Of a stretch of DNA of 64,000 nucleotides, positions 35,877 to 48,299 are shown in pieces (positions within the stretch are counted from its first letter, which is position 1; each line of letters starts with the position of its first letter). The notes beneath the pieces are model-generated. The model was not told the DNA's origin, ran no database searches, and saw only the letters and a program-made list of their open reading frames with translations. This stretch comes from Galaxea fascicularis (lineage: Eukaryota; Cnidaria; Anthozoa; Scleractinia; Euphylliidae), in NCBI GenBank assembly GCA_948470475.1, contig OX419343.1, positions 5,529,133 through 5,593,132 on the forward strand, given 5' to 3'. A program made the translations under genes and the position numbers.

Positions 35877-38185
35877 GGGATTCCATGAGATTTCGATGAA
35901 AAGGAAATTTTTCTGTAGTCAAAATGTAGGACACACCACTGTCATAGAATCCATCACCGCCATCTTCCCCAAGCTATCAACAGAAACAGAGAAGGCCGAA
36001 TCCCCGGATGTTTATTTGTTGTCGGAAGTTGTCGATAATCCATTGTTCCATAAACCAATCAGAACAAATCAGATCTCGTTTTTCCCGCGACCATCTGTAC
36101 ATTTTGATAAATTGACGCAAATAAAACTACATTCTCAACGCCCACTCAAAATTTCTGCATCTGCCAATTTTTGTCTTCCTCGTATTCAGAGATTCCCTTC
36201 CCCCTAGAAAAATTTGAACACTTTTTTTACTGCGCGCTTAGTTTCTTCGATAGAAAAGTTTACCAGTGAAATTAGGCAAAAATCTAAAGTAGAATTCACA
36301 TTAGTCATATGTTTATTCTTTTATTCCTCCCGTACGTCCTATGTTCTTGGCGACTTTTTTTTTCATGCCATATAAATATCGCGCAATTCTTGAAGCGGCG
36401 TTTCAGAACCTGAAACACTCCCACGCCTGTGCGAAAAATTCAATACTAGTCTTCGGTTAGACATTTAAAATCATTCTTTACGCCCATATATAACCTGAGC
36501 ATGAACAATATTACCCCTAGCGAAACCACCGGAATATACTTGTTTTGTGACAATAGGACCAGACTGGACTAATAATCATATTTTTTGCCAATTCTTAGGT
36601 AGGTAAAGATCTAACCACGCAAAAACGCGCGCGCACGGTCAAGCGCGTGGAACACCCGCTTGTTTTAGTTTTGCGAATATATGATTTCATATATTGTTAC
36701 TCATCTTAACAGTCATAGTTCCATTCAACTGTCAGATACAAGACAATTTTTTTATCTATATGCCCTGTATTTTCTAACTCAGCCGCTTTCTGAGTAAATA
36801 TTTGTTTTTATCAAATTAGTTTACCCTGAGCGCAGTACATGGTAGAGAAGTCCGCCAGCCTGGGTCACACACTTGCTTACTGATATTCGATCCTGTGACA
36901 CTAACACAGGGAAAGGAGAATGCAGACATAAAGCATAGTCCAATTGGATTCTTTAAAAAAATGGCTCCAAGTTACCAAACGTTCCCGTAATATCGTTTGT
37001 TTTCAGACATCACGTGAAATGAAGTGTTCACTCACGTACGAGAGGGAAGCCAGATGTGATTCAGCCATTTGTTGTTGTTTCAAGTTTCAAGTTTTCAAGT
37101 TTTTTCAAGTTTTTTTTGTTGTTGTTTTGTTTTGTTTTGTTTTTTTTTGTGTTGTTGTTGTTGTTGTTGTTTTTTTGTTTTTTTTTTTTTGCTTCAAAGT
37201 AATTGTAAGATGAGATAACACCTTTAGTTTCTAAAGAAACTGAGGTGCTGCAGGAGAGATTGGCTTTCGATTCATCAAATGTGGGTTCATTTTTCGTAGT
37301 AAAGGTGTTAATAGCTTATAGCGAGACGCGTGTCTAACTCTTGAAACATTATTCCAGAGACCTCAAAATTAATTAATTCCAAACACAATAACGACAGCTC
37401 TCCCCCCATCCGACTATATATAGGCCCTTACATCTGTTTTTAAAGATGTCGGATTCTTGTTGCAAGCTGTTTAATCGCCAAATCCGACCAGCTTTCAAAT
37501 GACTAATCCCATTAATTTAATAATGGCTCCCTCTGAAAATAAATCTCTGAAAAAGTCCTTTAAAGAACATAGGATAAATATCGTGAGTTCAGGGATGTTC
37601 AAGCGGCTATCATCCTTTTCCTAACCCTCCCCTACCCTCCATCCCCAACCATTAGACGCACACATACAGACACAAGGGTCTCCGTAGGTCGGGGTGGGGG
37701 GGGGGGAGTGGCTTTCACGGCTAACGGTTGAAGATTAAGGTCTTTTTTTCTTTTTTCTTTGTTTTTTGTTTTTTTGCTTTTTCGGGATCTGCCTGCCTCA
37801 AGACCTCCAACTGGGCAGTTATTTGGGACTTGTTCGGCATGCCTCCACCCATTAAATTTTTATTTTTAGGAGGTCAGAAATGCCATTTTCAACGTTTTCC
37901 AGGAAACAGTTTCTTAAAACAAACAATGACAAAACGCCGAGTATTAAGTGACTTACGTTGTTTGTTTGTCAAATAAATCATAACGCCTGTAATGAGAAGA
38001 ACTCTCTGTTTTTGTTTTTTTTTTCCGCACGTGCGGAAGTGCTTACAAGATCGCTACGCCCCTGCCTTTTTAAAATTGAACAGAGCTGTGAAGTACATAA
38101 ACAATAAGGAGAGAAAAACGTGATGTTTTTATCTTAACACTGCCGGGGTTACACTCTTGTGATTCTCGAGCTAATTCTATTGTAT
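35877..38185. other. PTPRN-like upstream region and intergenic sequence
   Basis: No gene is recognised. The left part should hold the PTPRN-like promoter and 5' UTR, but I see no decisive element. Long T-rich and GTT-rich low-complexity tracts lie at about 37080-37190 and 37740-37785, and a G-run lies at about 37694-37706. Confidence 0.45.
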
Positions 38186-39428
38186 TCAAAGGTTTGTTTC
38201 AAGTTCGTTTGACAATAACCTCCTGCAGACGTTTTCCCCACGGTTTTTCACGTTTTTCTGCACTTTCTGGGTATGTTTTACTTTTCCGTAGATCAGTGTT
38301 GGCGATTTATTTTTCTTAGCTTCCTGAGTGAGTTCTTGGCTAGTTGAAGCACTTCCGTCCCATGGAACAATCCATTGGTGCTTGGGGTCGGGAGAGTAAT
38401 ACTGAATTGTTGACTTTTTAGTAAAGAAAATTTCTAAAATCAATTTAATCAAGAAGTCACAAGAAGTTGGTTTTTGGTTTAGTGCCAGAATCATCCATAA
38501 AGAAAGCAAAACAGGTGAGAAGCATTTTGTATGATAACATTTACTGTGTCTTTGAAAGTCCATACATTTCACAACTTTTGAAAAAAACATTATTGTGGGC
38601 TGTAATGTCCATAGGCTGCACAACACATGCAAGAGAGTAGCAAAGTGGCATTAATTTCTATAAGGTACCCCCTTCAATTATCCTGGTCTAGTTGCATTGC
38701 ATATTCTCTTAACTACACCTCATATATTTCTCATCATGCTTGTTGAAAGAAATAATATTATTATCCTGATTATGATGGCAACACACAAAATTAAAGTGAT
38801 TGACATTGCTTCAAACCAAGTGGTTCCAAAAATTATGCATAGCCCCTCCCCCTCCCCTCTCAACATGGGAAGTCAATAATTGAAATTTTGAGGAGGGGGA
38901 GGGGGTCTGAAAACTCAAGGTTTGCAAAGGATACTTTGAATCTGAGTTATTGCAATAGACAGGTGGGGGTGCTTAGCCAGAAGATAAAACTGAGCAGTAT
39001 GGAATATTTCCTTGAAAAATGGAATGTCAAAATCAATGAAACCATTATAAGCTCTACATTCCGTCACCATTAAATGACCCAAAGTGTTATGATAAACAAG
39101 AAAAGCAAAATGGTTTCAAGAGTTTTGAATTTCAAGGCAACAAATACCTTGAATAAATATATATGAATATGTGATAGAATTGTCAGTGTGTAGAATTATA
39201 GAAAACTAAACTCAAAACAATAACCAAAGCACTACATCAACAACAGATTAGTTTCTATAACTCTATAAGATGTTGCAAAAACAGAGTTCATGACATCGTT
39301 ACACAAGTCAATACAGGACATAATCCAAATGAAAGCTACCAATCTGAGACAGTTTTACTTGTTGTTGTCTTTAAAATATTTTCCAAACAATCAATTTTGG
39401 TTCCTTGCTCAGGAGGAAAGAGGTCCAT
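38186..39428 (-). CDS. uncharacterised ~105-residue protein, two coding exons
   Basis: Coding exons 39359-39428 and 38186-38433. The start ATG sits in CCATGG right after an acceptor (TTCTTTTAG), so an upstream non-coding exon is expected. The donor is ACAACAA then GTAAAA, the acceptor is TTGATTTTAG, and phases agree (one base then two). The protein starts MDLFPPEQGTKIDCLENIL, has an aromatic stretch (IQYYSPDPKHQWIVPWDG) and a Lys-rich C-terminus. There is no signal peptide or membrane span. I do not recognise a family. The acidic-hydrophobic start and basic tail suggest a small nuclear or adaptor protein, but that is a guess. The frame is also open upstream of 38433, so a different exon start is possible. 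Confidence 0.45.
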
Positions 39429-41111
39429 GGCTAAAAGAATAATACAAAATGTGTTTCAGGTTAGTAATTCACTCAAATTGTTGCAATTTTGAAACAGGAG
39501 TTTAAGAGCTCGATAAGATATCTCCCCAATGATTCACAAACACTTTTGCTTGGCGCTTATGAAATGTCCACATAGAAGCTCAAATGCAAGTGCTTATCAG
39601 CACAATACCAAAACAGCTTTTCATGTTACACATCTCTGACATGACCAAATATTCATTTTTAGGAAGACCAAAGATGAAAAATGATAGGTCAGAGTTATGC
39701 AGATATTGAGAGCAAACTTGTCTGCAGTTTCTGAATCATATGGTTTTCTCAGATATGTTAATATTTGTTGAGTGCAACATGCAAATGTGTTCAACAAGTT
39801 AAATAAGATTATTTAGGAAACAGCAACTTTACCCTTGTAGTATATGTTGTATTAATGAACTCTGGTCAAATGTGCGACTGATTTGAAATCTGCATTAATG
39901 TCTAACTGTCTTTGGTTTATGCACAAATGAAGTACAACTAAAGAAAAAATGTGTCAAAGCTCTCATATTGTTTAGGTTTCTGTTTATTGCTTGTTAAGTC
40001 AAGGTTTATGGAAGTATCTAATGCTACTCTAGATACAAAGATAGCAATGCTATACACCTGAATTTATCAAAAGCCTAGAAGTTACACTTCCAAAGATGAT
40101 CAAGATTTTATTTCTTAATACAATAAACAGACACCCCAAAACACACAAGAAATGAGAATTAGAAAATTATCCACTAGAGGTATTTTTGTGCTAGATTTAC
40201 CAAAGAAAATAGAACTTCTATCAAAAGATACTAGGATACATGAACATATGGATCAAAAGTTTCAATCCACGTGAAATTTCAAACAATAAACATCAAAGAA
40301 CTATTTTAATCAACCGCTTAAAAACTATGGTTGACTCAGAGAATAGAAATAGTTATATGAAAAGTATTTGAATGGTTAATACACCACAACAAATTCATTT
40401 ACAGGTGAAGAAAAACCACAATCTGGTCGAAATTGAAGAGAGAATTGAATTTATCAACGGCTTTAATTTTAAACGACAGAAATTATTTGACAAACATCAA
40501 TGTAGCTTTGCAGCAGAATTAACACAACACATGTGGAAAAGCTAATAGAAATTTACTAGCAAGAGCAACAAATAGTCAGTTCTTGGGGGTTTCTCGCAAC
40601 AAAGAAATAATCAACAACAACAGCTCAAGTATTGAAAAAAAAAATAAAGGGAAAAAATAGGAACATGATTTTAATTTTACAAAAATTGTGATATAAAAAA
40701 TAAGAGCCTTTTGTCAAGGTTTCATGTGAGTTTCCCGATAAGTTCGAATGAAAATGAACGTGAAATTAAGCTTCAACTTAACAATTTAGGTAGGTGTATT
40801 TTGCGGGAGCATTGAATCTTCGCGATGTTGTGGATCAGTGTAGATCAGTGAGTGATGTGATTAAAACGCTCAGCTATTCATCTGTTAATTCGGGGTAGAA
40901 TTAGCTTACATGTTAATACCAGGAAAACTGAAAAAGAGAACATTTTGGAAACCTAAACTTTTAAGGACGTCGAGTTTTTAAGTTTAAGAGTATCAATCAA
41001 ACTGTAAAAGTGTCGTTTATGTAAGCTGAAAATGAAATTTTAGGGCCTAGAGAGATTCGAACGTCATACCCCCAAGTTTACAATAATTCTAGCTGAAAGC
41101 TCCTCGTCGAA
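39429..41111. other. intergenic between the orphan gene and the SKIDA1-like gene
   Basis: AT-rich, no recognisable coding sequence. It should hold the 3' UTR of the SKIDA1-like gene and the promoter or first exon of the orphan gene. A plausible minus-strand donor (ACAT then GTAAGC) lies near 40910 but is not tied to a transcript. Confidence 0.4.
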
Positions 41112-43436
41112 TTAATGCACTGTTATTTTAGCTGAAGAAGGATGACAAAAAACAACTGGAGCTTCATTGCAACCAGGCAAATTGGAGTCACAAGGAGCAA
41201 CAGAAACGCTCTGGTTTGTTCTTGAATCGTGGTCTGCATTTTCACAAACACTTAATGAAACAGAACTAAGCGATACTTTGTTCGTCAACAGCCTCTTTCG
41301 CCGTTTCGTTTTCAGCTTTCGCACTTTGTTAGAGATTATCTTTGTCACAGAGCCGGGCTGCACTTTCTTCGGCTTTTGAATAGGATGCGGTTTGAGGAAT
41401 TTATGGGCCGACTCTCGAACAACTGGTCCTCCCAGGCGCCATTTCCACAGAGGATGTGACGAGGGAGGTTTAACACCCTTCGGACACGACATGGTGAACA
41501 TAGTGCCCAAACTGCCATCTTGGAGGCTTAACTGCGAAGTAACAGGGAACAAGTCTAAAAGTTTAAAATTGCTGTTAGTCTTTAAAACAGGTTTTTTAGG
41601 TCCAGCAACCTTAGGTTTCTTAGGCTTTGGATCATTTGGGGTGCTTTCCGAAGTTGAAGGAGTGGAATTGAAAGAGCTCGGTTTTGGACCAAAGAACTTG
41701 GCCAGCGCATCTCCCACAAGCCTATCGAGTACTAAATCTTTTTTCAACAGCTCTTCTTTGCTTGGGCCCTTAACGATTAACTGAGTTTTGGAAGATAGTT
41801 TTTCTTGCGGTGGTGTTTCTGCTTTCGAAAAATAGTTATTTTTTTCCGCGCCGACAACTTGCTCTTTCAACAAATTTCCTTCTCCATTGAATTTGCCCTT
41901 TTTCTTTCGTTTCTTCTTCTTCTTCTTTACTGCAGAAACGTCTATATTTTCTCCGACGATAAGATGATGTTTCGTGCTCAACGTTTCCTCTTTCAAACTA
42001 AGCGGTTGCTTTCGCTTCCTCTTCTTTTTCACTTGTTTATATTCTCCTCGAGTTTGACCGCAATTTTCATCGAAAAGGGAACACAAACCGCCTAGGCGCG
42101 CTTTCTTCTTCGATTTCACTTTGCTTTTGAGCAAACAGTTCACAACCTTTTTAACGGGGCTTTTTTGTTCGACCTGCCACGAATCTTCGTAACGCTTCAA
42201 AACCAGAGCTGGAGGCGATAACGTCAGGCTACTGCCGTCAGTCTCCTCCTTTCGGGTTTTCGGTGGTGTTTTCATGCAATTAAGTTTGGGTGGCCTAAGC
42301 GGAGAACGTTCGTGTTCCTTAATTGCTTCTTCATCCTTCTTCAGTAGCCCCGTCAACTCAACAGCTGAAAAATCTGTCTTTGTTGGAGTGCTTGCATTTG
42401 ATAACGCCGCCGACGCGAAGCCACTGTCGTTAGAGGAAGAATCAGAAACGAGGGGATCTACACTATCGTTCTTTTGCGAAGACTGCAACGTGTGAACGCA
42501 GTGAAATTCACTCGTTTTGCTCAATTTGTGAATTTCTTTTCTTTGTCTGTACGTTTCACTCCTCTTGGGAATTTTTAATGGCGCTTCAAATTCCTGCCTG
42601 GTTTCAAAATCGTCATTTGGCGGCCTTTTCTTTCCCCGAGATGTTTTTCCCGTTTTGTTCATTTCCGAATTTAAATTTTTGGCCCGCCTCTTCCAGCGCT
42701 TGTTGTTGGCGAGCAATGGCTGTGTTTGCGATGCATGGCCACCACAGAATGGTTTTGACGAAACGGGAAGAATGCCTTCGCCGTTCCCGTTAACGCTACT
42801 ACGAGTTTTAAAGTCAATGGCTCCGTGGCCAGCAGTGTCCGTTAATGTTTGATTGAATAAAGAATCGGACGACAGCGCCGATTTCAGTTTCATAGAGTTC
42901 GAAATTTTCGACAACTTGAGCTTAGCTTTAAGTGGCGGCGATTTTTTGTGTTTACTAGGCACTGCTAATTTGTTCGGGATTTCACTGTTGTTTCGATGGG
43001 CCGATTCCATATCTGGCTTTGCTTTACAATTTTCCGCTCTGTCTTCCTCGTTGTGAACCTTCGAATCGTTCACAATATTCTCTGTACACTTTCCTTTGTT
43101 GCTTTCACTCAAATTGTCGATATACATGGAACAATATTTATCAACTTCTGTCTTCGAAAGCAGCGTGCAGTTCGCTGACGAACCGTGAATTCCATTTACT
43201 GTCTTCAGCAGTCTGATTTCCTCAGGTTGGCAGAAATGCCTGCGAACTTTCATCTTTTCCATTCTGGTAAATAGCGTAGTTCTTGGTGTTGACGGCAAAA
43301 CTAAAGCCAAAAGCTCGGCCAAAGGCAACATGTATTCTCCGTCGATGTTCAAATACGCCAGTTCAACTCCGCGAAATACGAGCCTTCCGCATGTAGGGAG
43401 TTCTTTGTCCTTTTCAGGTGCAGGTTCTGCGTTCAT
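41112..43436 (-). CDS. SKIDA1-like: SKI/DACH-domain protein resembling SKIDA1, single exon, 774 residues
   Basis: One uninterrupted frame of 774 codons starting at the ATG 43434-43436. Residues about 16-110 form a SKI/SNO/DAC-type domain: LVFRGVELAYLNIDGEYMLP, then PRTTLFTRMEKMKVRRHFC, then LLKTVNGI and CTLLSKTEV. This follows the pattern of vertebrate SKIDA1. The middle is disordered, Ser/Lys-rich, with poly-basic runs suited to nuclear localisation. Residues 660-670 read SHPLWKWRLGG, matching the short conserved motif I recall near the C-terminus of vertebrate SKIDA1. A further 104 basic residues follow, which the vertebrate protein lacks as I recall it. Vertebrate SKIDA1 is about 900 residues and has been linked to PRC2-type chromatin regulation. 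Orthology is inferred from these two regions only. Confidence 0.8.
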   Translation of the reverse strand: MNAEPAPEKDKELPTCGRLVFRGVELAYLNIDGEYMLPLAELLALVLPSTPRTTLFTRMEKMKVRRHFCQPEEIRLLKTVNGIHGSSANCTLLSKTEVDKYCSMYIDNLSESNKGKCTENIVNDSKVHNEEDRAENCKAKPDMESAHRNNSEIPNKLAVPSKHKKSPPLKAKLKLSKISNSMKLKSALSSDSLFNQTLTDTAGHGAIDFKTRSSVNGNGEGILPVSSKPFCGGHASQTQPLLANNKRWKRRAKNLNSEMNKTGKTSRGKKRPPNDDFETRQEFEAPLKIPKRSETYRQRKEIHKLSKTSEFHCVHTLQSSQKNDSVDPLVSDSSSNDSGFASAALSNASTPTKTDFSAVELTGLLKKDEEAIKEHERSPLRPPKLNCMKTPPKTRKEETDGSSLTLSPPALVLKRYEDSWQVEQKSPVKKVVNCLLKSKVKSKKKARLGGLCSLFDENCGQTRGEYKQVKKKRKRKQPLSLKEETLSTKHHLIVGENIDVSAVKKKKKKRKKKGKFNGEGNLLKEQVVGAEKNNYFSKAETPPQEKLSSKTQLIVKGPSKEELLKKDLVLDRLVGDALAKFFGPKPSSFNSTPSTSESTPNDPKPKKPKVAGPKKPVLKTNSNFKLLDLFPVTSQLSLQDGSLGTMFTMSCPKGVKPPSSHPLWKWRLGGPVVRESAHKFLKPHPIQKPKKVQPGSVTKIISNKVRKLKTKRRKRLLTNKVSLSSVSLSVCENADHDSRTNQSVSVAPCDSNLPGCNEAPVVFCHPSSAKITVH

Positions 43437-46400
43437 CTCGACTTCTAATGCTGTTTCAGTTTGCAGAGTATATGTTCTGGCGACTGGCCGCTAGCTGCAA
43501 CAGGCATAGGTTAGTCCCAAAGCTGGCCGACAGTTTATTTAAAATCTGCCGCTTTGAGGTCACAGCAAACTTCCAGACCGTGTCAGCTTGCAGCCTCTAT
43601 TCAAGCCTGACCACAGATCCTTAAAATTCCTCCTCAACGTTTTCAAAAACTCACGGATTGCTCGGTAAACGTGAGTGTCAGAGTGACTCTCTCTTCAATT
43701 TCACGTTATCAAGCGTTAGCCCCATCTCAAAAGCACGCCTCTTTGCCGCTAAGCTCAATAGCCCCTGAAACGAGACCTGATTGGTTAATATCAGAATAAT
43801 GATGCGTGATTGGCTGGAAATCGACTACCTTGTTATTGAAATACATCATTTATTTCTTTGGTCGACGAGGTTATGAAAATCGGGTCATATTCATGGATAA
43901 ACACATTTACGCTGACAAATCCAAATGATTTGCCAATTTGGGTTGTTTGTCAGCAAATGGCGAAGTTTCATACCGACGTAGGGTTTGCCTTATGGCCGAA
44001 AACACTGTGCCAGCTTCAGCTTCGTTACGAACGTTGCGTTTGCCTCACTGCAACAATGAAGTTCTTGGATTGAGTCACAGTGGATCTATGCTCGCCCCCA
44101 TGGCCATGAAATACAGTCAAGGTTTTTGCTTGAATATTCTCAACTTATTTATCATGTGAAAGAAGTGTAACAGGAACTTGTAGACTAACTTATGGAGCGT
44201 TTGGTTTCTGGGTTAATCATGTCACTTGATCGCGCAGACGAACCTCGAACCCCAGACACGCAGTTGTGCGGGGTTTCTGAACTTGACGCTGGAGGATCGA
44301 GAACACGTAATCACGTTACAGAATGTTGATTTTAAGATAGACTGTTTCTCGTTTTATCTCACCATCTTTTAAACCAGCTTCCTTCGCCGTGTCAATTATT
44401 CTATAGCCTCACTGATTGCAGCGTAATTACGAATAAACTGAGCTCTAGCTCTTCATCGGTTGATTTCAGAGTTGTCGAAGATTGGATTAAATAGCGTTTT
44501 ACCAAACGAAGTACAAAAATTGTCCTCGTCCTCCCGTCTCAGTAGAAATTAAAAATCTGATTCGTGTTTTTATTCGATATTTTTGCAAGCTATCAGTTGA
44601 AGATAGAAAATCAAATGAAGGAAAGCTTTTTTGTGTGGTTAATTCAGTACTGTCGATATCGCGAGGTTTACAGAGACGATAAACTCGCTTACAACAGATT
44701 TTACTGTCGTTGTGGTTCTCGCTTCAATCGCGCCCTAATGTCTGATTTTGTCAAGACTTTCTGATAACGTATTCTAGCTTAAACGAGGGCATACGGTGCC
44801 GAATTTTTTTTTCAAAATGACTATTTCTGTCGATCGTCTAGTTAAAGGAAGCGGTATAAGTCAGTTGAATGTACTTTTCCTTTCTTGAAATTTTATCTAA
44901 CCCAGAGTTGTCAACTCGAGATTTTAGTTTGTCCAAACTGTGAATGGAACTTGGAAATTTCAAGGAATTATATTAGTCCACAATAAATCTTAAAAATAAA
45001 GTTAAAAAGTCGTGCTGTGCAATCTAAGATTCTGACCAAGAACGGTGGTGAAGAGAAAAGACCATCGGGTTACCGGGGAAACTTTCCCATAAAGACCACT
45101 TCCTTGTAGCAAATACAAATGTTGTAAATGCAGAATGGATTTGTAAATGCGTTAGGTCATACTTTCGCTTTTTTTTACCTTCTGTGGGAGTAATTGTAAA
45201 CCTTTCACACAAGGGGTTAGATATTCGTAGTACTCGTTCTGGTGTCCCAATTTACTGACGGGAGCTCTTTCAAACGAAACTCACAGCGTTTGTGGAGCGA
45301 GGCCATGAATGGAAAGTTGCTGCGTGACGTCTATCTTTGCTTCCCGACCAACCTTGGAGTTGTCAATACAATTCGAGATGAGAGCATTTCAAGGGAGTAA
45401 TTTAAAGTATCTTTTTATGCATATACCGAGTTTCAAAACGGTCTTTGAGACAATTCCCTGGTTCAGGAATTAAAGCAAATACAAAGTTATTTGCATAATT
45501 ATTTTTAGTGGCTCGCACCAGATGACGTTTGCTTGCTTTTCAACTAGTATTTAGTAGAAAGATTGGCCATGTTTCGTTAATAGCACCCATGGAGATCAGA
45601 CAAGCCAGTGGAAGGTCCATGTATTTAATAATCGACAAATGGCTCTACAATTAATTTCCGCATACCGAAAGCAGAAGTCAAGAGTTGCTTTAAATAGTTT
45701 TATTCCAAAGCGTAACGAGTTGAGATTGTTTCCCATTTTCAAACTTCAAAGAATGTATTTCAAGTGAGAGGTTACAGATTCTGACAGGGACAAGGGCTGA
45801 AAGTTGTGCGAAGAGAATAAAGCGAGGGAAACCCACACACTGCAACGGAAGTTTTGGAGATTTGTGGTTTCCTACGCAAGGGCTTTTAAACCAATTGACT
45901 AAGGCACGAGACAAAGCGTTCCTTGCTAAACAGCAATCCATTATGGCCACGACCGCTGGTTAGTTTAATAAATCGTATAAATAATATTACATAACTTTCA
46001 TTGTTATGACAAACGCCTTGGCAGTTTCCTTCAGTGGTGAGACTATTAACTAAATATCCGGCTTATCGTAGTTTGAAACTCTGCACTGGCTTCATCACGG
46101 ACAGAAAAAAAAAATGAAAATTTAAATGGACACACTTTGTTCCCTTTTATTTTCAGTCGATGTTGACAAATTTTACCTTTCTTATCAGAGAATAGGTTCT
46201 CCCTTCACAGGTTTAACTTTGAAGATATCTTTTGCCTTCAATGCATAAGTGTTGGTTGTTCTATATCCGACTGTTATGTAGCTATAAATAGACAGCTGTT
46301 GCATGCGAAGCCATTTACATGAATGGGGCCATTGTTGATCAATTCAGTATTACTTAGCCAAGAATGTTGCTTATGTAATTCTGATTTCACTAACCACTCA

Positions 46401-46788
46401 GTGTCACCAAGAGATCATTTTGGGACGGGCGGACAGTCACGAGGAAACACACTCGGAAACAAAAGGCTATATTAAGACTAACGTTACATTCAAATTCATT
46501 TTGATAAAGGATATTCTCTAAAGCGAGCCTCAATAAGCTGACAAAAATATGCGCAGATGCAAAATAAAAAATAACGTTAATTTAAAGGAAAACATTGTTA
46601 TCTTTCAATAATATCGCAAAAGGTCACTTGACGCGAGTCTCTAATCCGTATCAACCGCGCCAAACACATGTCGTATTTCACGGTCACTCAACTAGGTCAT
46701 TTCTCGGTGAACACCAGACCAACTGTTTAGTGATTTATACAATGGTTCGATTAGCAATTGCAGATATTACAGAGCATCAATAAAGAAT
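43437..46788. other. intergenic between SKIDA1-like and racgap1
   Basis: Contains the SKIDA1-like promoter side and the racgap1 3' UTR side. Reading frames are short and unrecognised. No clear terminal repeats were found. Confidence 0.4.
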
Positions 46789-48299
46789 CTATTTTAACAT
46801 CGGCGAGGCGAAGAAATGCGCTGGTCTCTTGTTTGGATGTTTACTCTTGCTGCCGAACCTGAGGAGAAAGAATAGGACAATACGAGGGTCATTATATAAC
46901 GTACTAATTCAAGTGACACGTACACTGGCTTTTTATCAAGATTTTCCCCTGAGGAGAAATGAGTTAATACCAGTCCAATCTCAGAGAAAAGGTCTCGTTT
47001 TAACTCCATCCCATTTCCCAGGTCCCTTTAGGTTACCTTATACCTTCGGATCGGCAATTTTCTTCAAATTTGAATTTTTCGGTTTAAGTAATGATCAAAA
47101 TGGGATCTCTAATGTGTTAATGAACTTATTGAAAAAGATTAAATATTGGCGGAGAAATTGCGGTTAATAATCTCCTTCTCTTGAAAATCAAAACTACTGC
47201 CAAACAATGAGCAAGAAGGTGAATTGTATTTCAACTATCTCGATCAATAAACGTTTTTAGGGCCTTTCTTCAGCTGTAATTTGCTGGAACTTCAATAATT
47301 TTCTTTGCAATCTGCCTCTCGACTGATGAAAAGGCCCACGCGCAATCTCAAAATACTCCTACGTTTCACGCAAAAGGCGGTTTATATCGTCCGCTATCCC
47401 AATCCAATAACAGCGCACAGAATTCAATCAACGCATTATTTAACAGTGAATTATTCACCGAAGTGAAGCTGTAAGGTGGTGGAGAAATTCATTACTGGCC
47501 ACCGACATTGAGGTGAATAATTATATTAGTATATACTGAAACAGTCAGATAATAGAGCTCAAAAATGATGATTTTGAAGTCTTATTCCTGTTAACAATTA
47601 CGATTTTTGCGCGAGTTGCTCGGAGTTTAGAAGCATTTGCTATCCCGAGTTTATTGAATGGCTAATTAGAGCGCGCTAAAAACGGTTTCCGCTGTTTTAA
47701 TATAAACAAAACCAGCTACGCGTGCCACCCAGGGAAGAAAATCAAGCAAACTAGACTGATGTTTCTTTCTGTCTGAGTGCTCCCGATATGACAATCTATC
47801 TTTATCACTAAAGGGGAAAATTACTGAACGCCGATTGGCTGAGACAGAGCGCTTCCAATGAGAAATGAATAAACCGCATGCACGATTCCCTAATTAATTT
47901 TGCCCTTTTAGTGATAAATAAGTAATCGCATGTTTCCTCGTAAAATTAAGGATTAATCATCACTTGTGTTTTCAGAAGTTGCCGAAATTGTCCCATGCGA
48001 TTATCTGTACTAATCTTCAACTAATTACAGGCCGGATTAACAGAGCAAAGTTGAAAGCCGCCATTAAGAGCAACGTGGCACACCAAAGTCCATAAGGGTA
48101 TGATATGGGATTAACTCGAAAAACGAGGTGATTAACGTCGGGTCCATAAACATATAAATATTACAAGTGCAAAACTTCTACGAACACCATTTACCACGAT
48201 GTGATTACCTTGGTGTCAGAGGGGTCCTGGACAGGAAACTACCTTTCTTCTTTACAGACTTGGCGTCTGATGTCAAAGGTCCCAGCATGCTTTCCGGCA
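46789..48299 (-). CDS. RACGAP1: RACGAP1 exons 23-24: conserved C-terminal tail
   Basis: Exon 23 ends [10 protein letters not shown] and exon 24 reads [20 protein letters not shown] then LK and a TAG stop at 46789-46791. The last eight residues (FFASPMLK) match human RACGAP1 exactly, as I recall it. That confirms both small exons, although they lie 1.4 kb apart and 1.4 kb from exon 22. Confidence 0.92.

Noticed and set aside
41167..43216. Several plus-strand frames of 60-130 codons
   Set aside because: Antisense shadows of the 774-codon SKIDA1-like frame.
46829..47167. 112-codon plus-strand frame
   Set aside because: Antisense to RACGAP1 exon 24 and adjacent intron, no motif.
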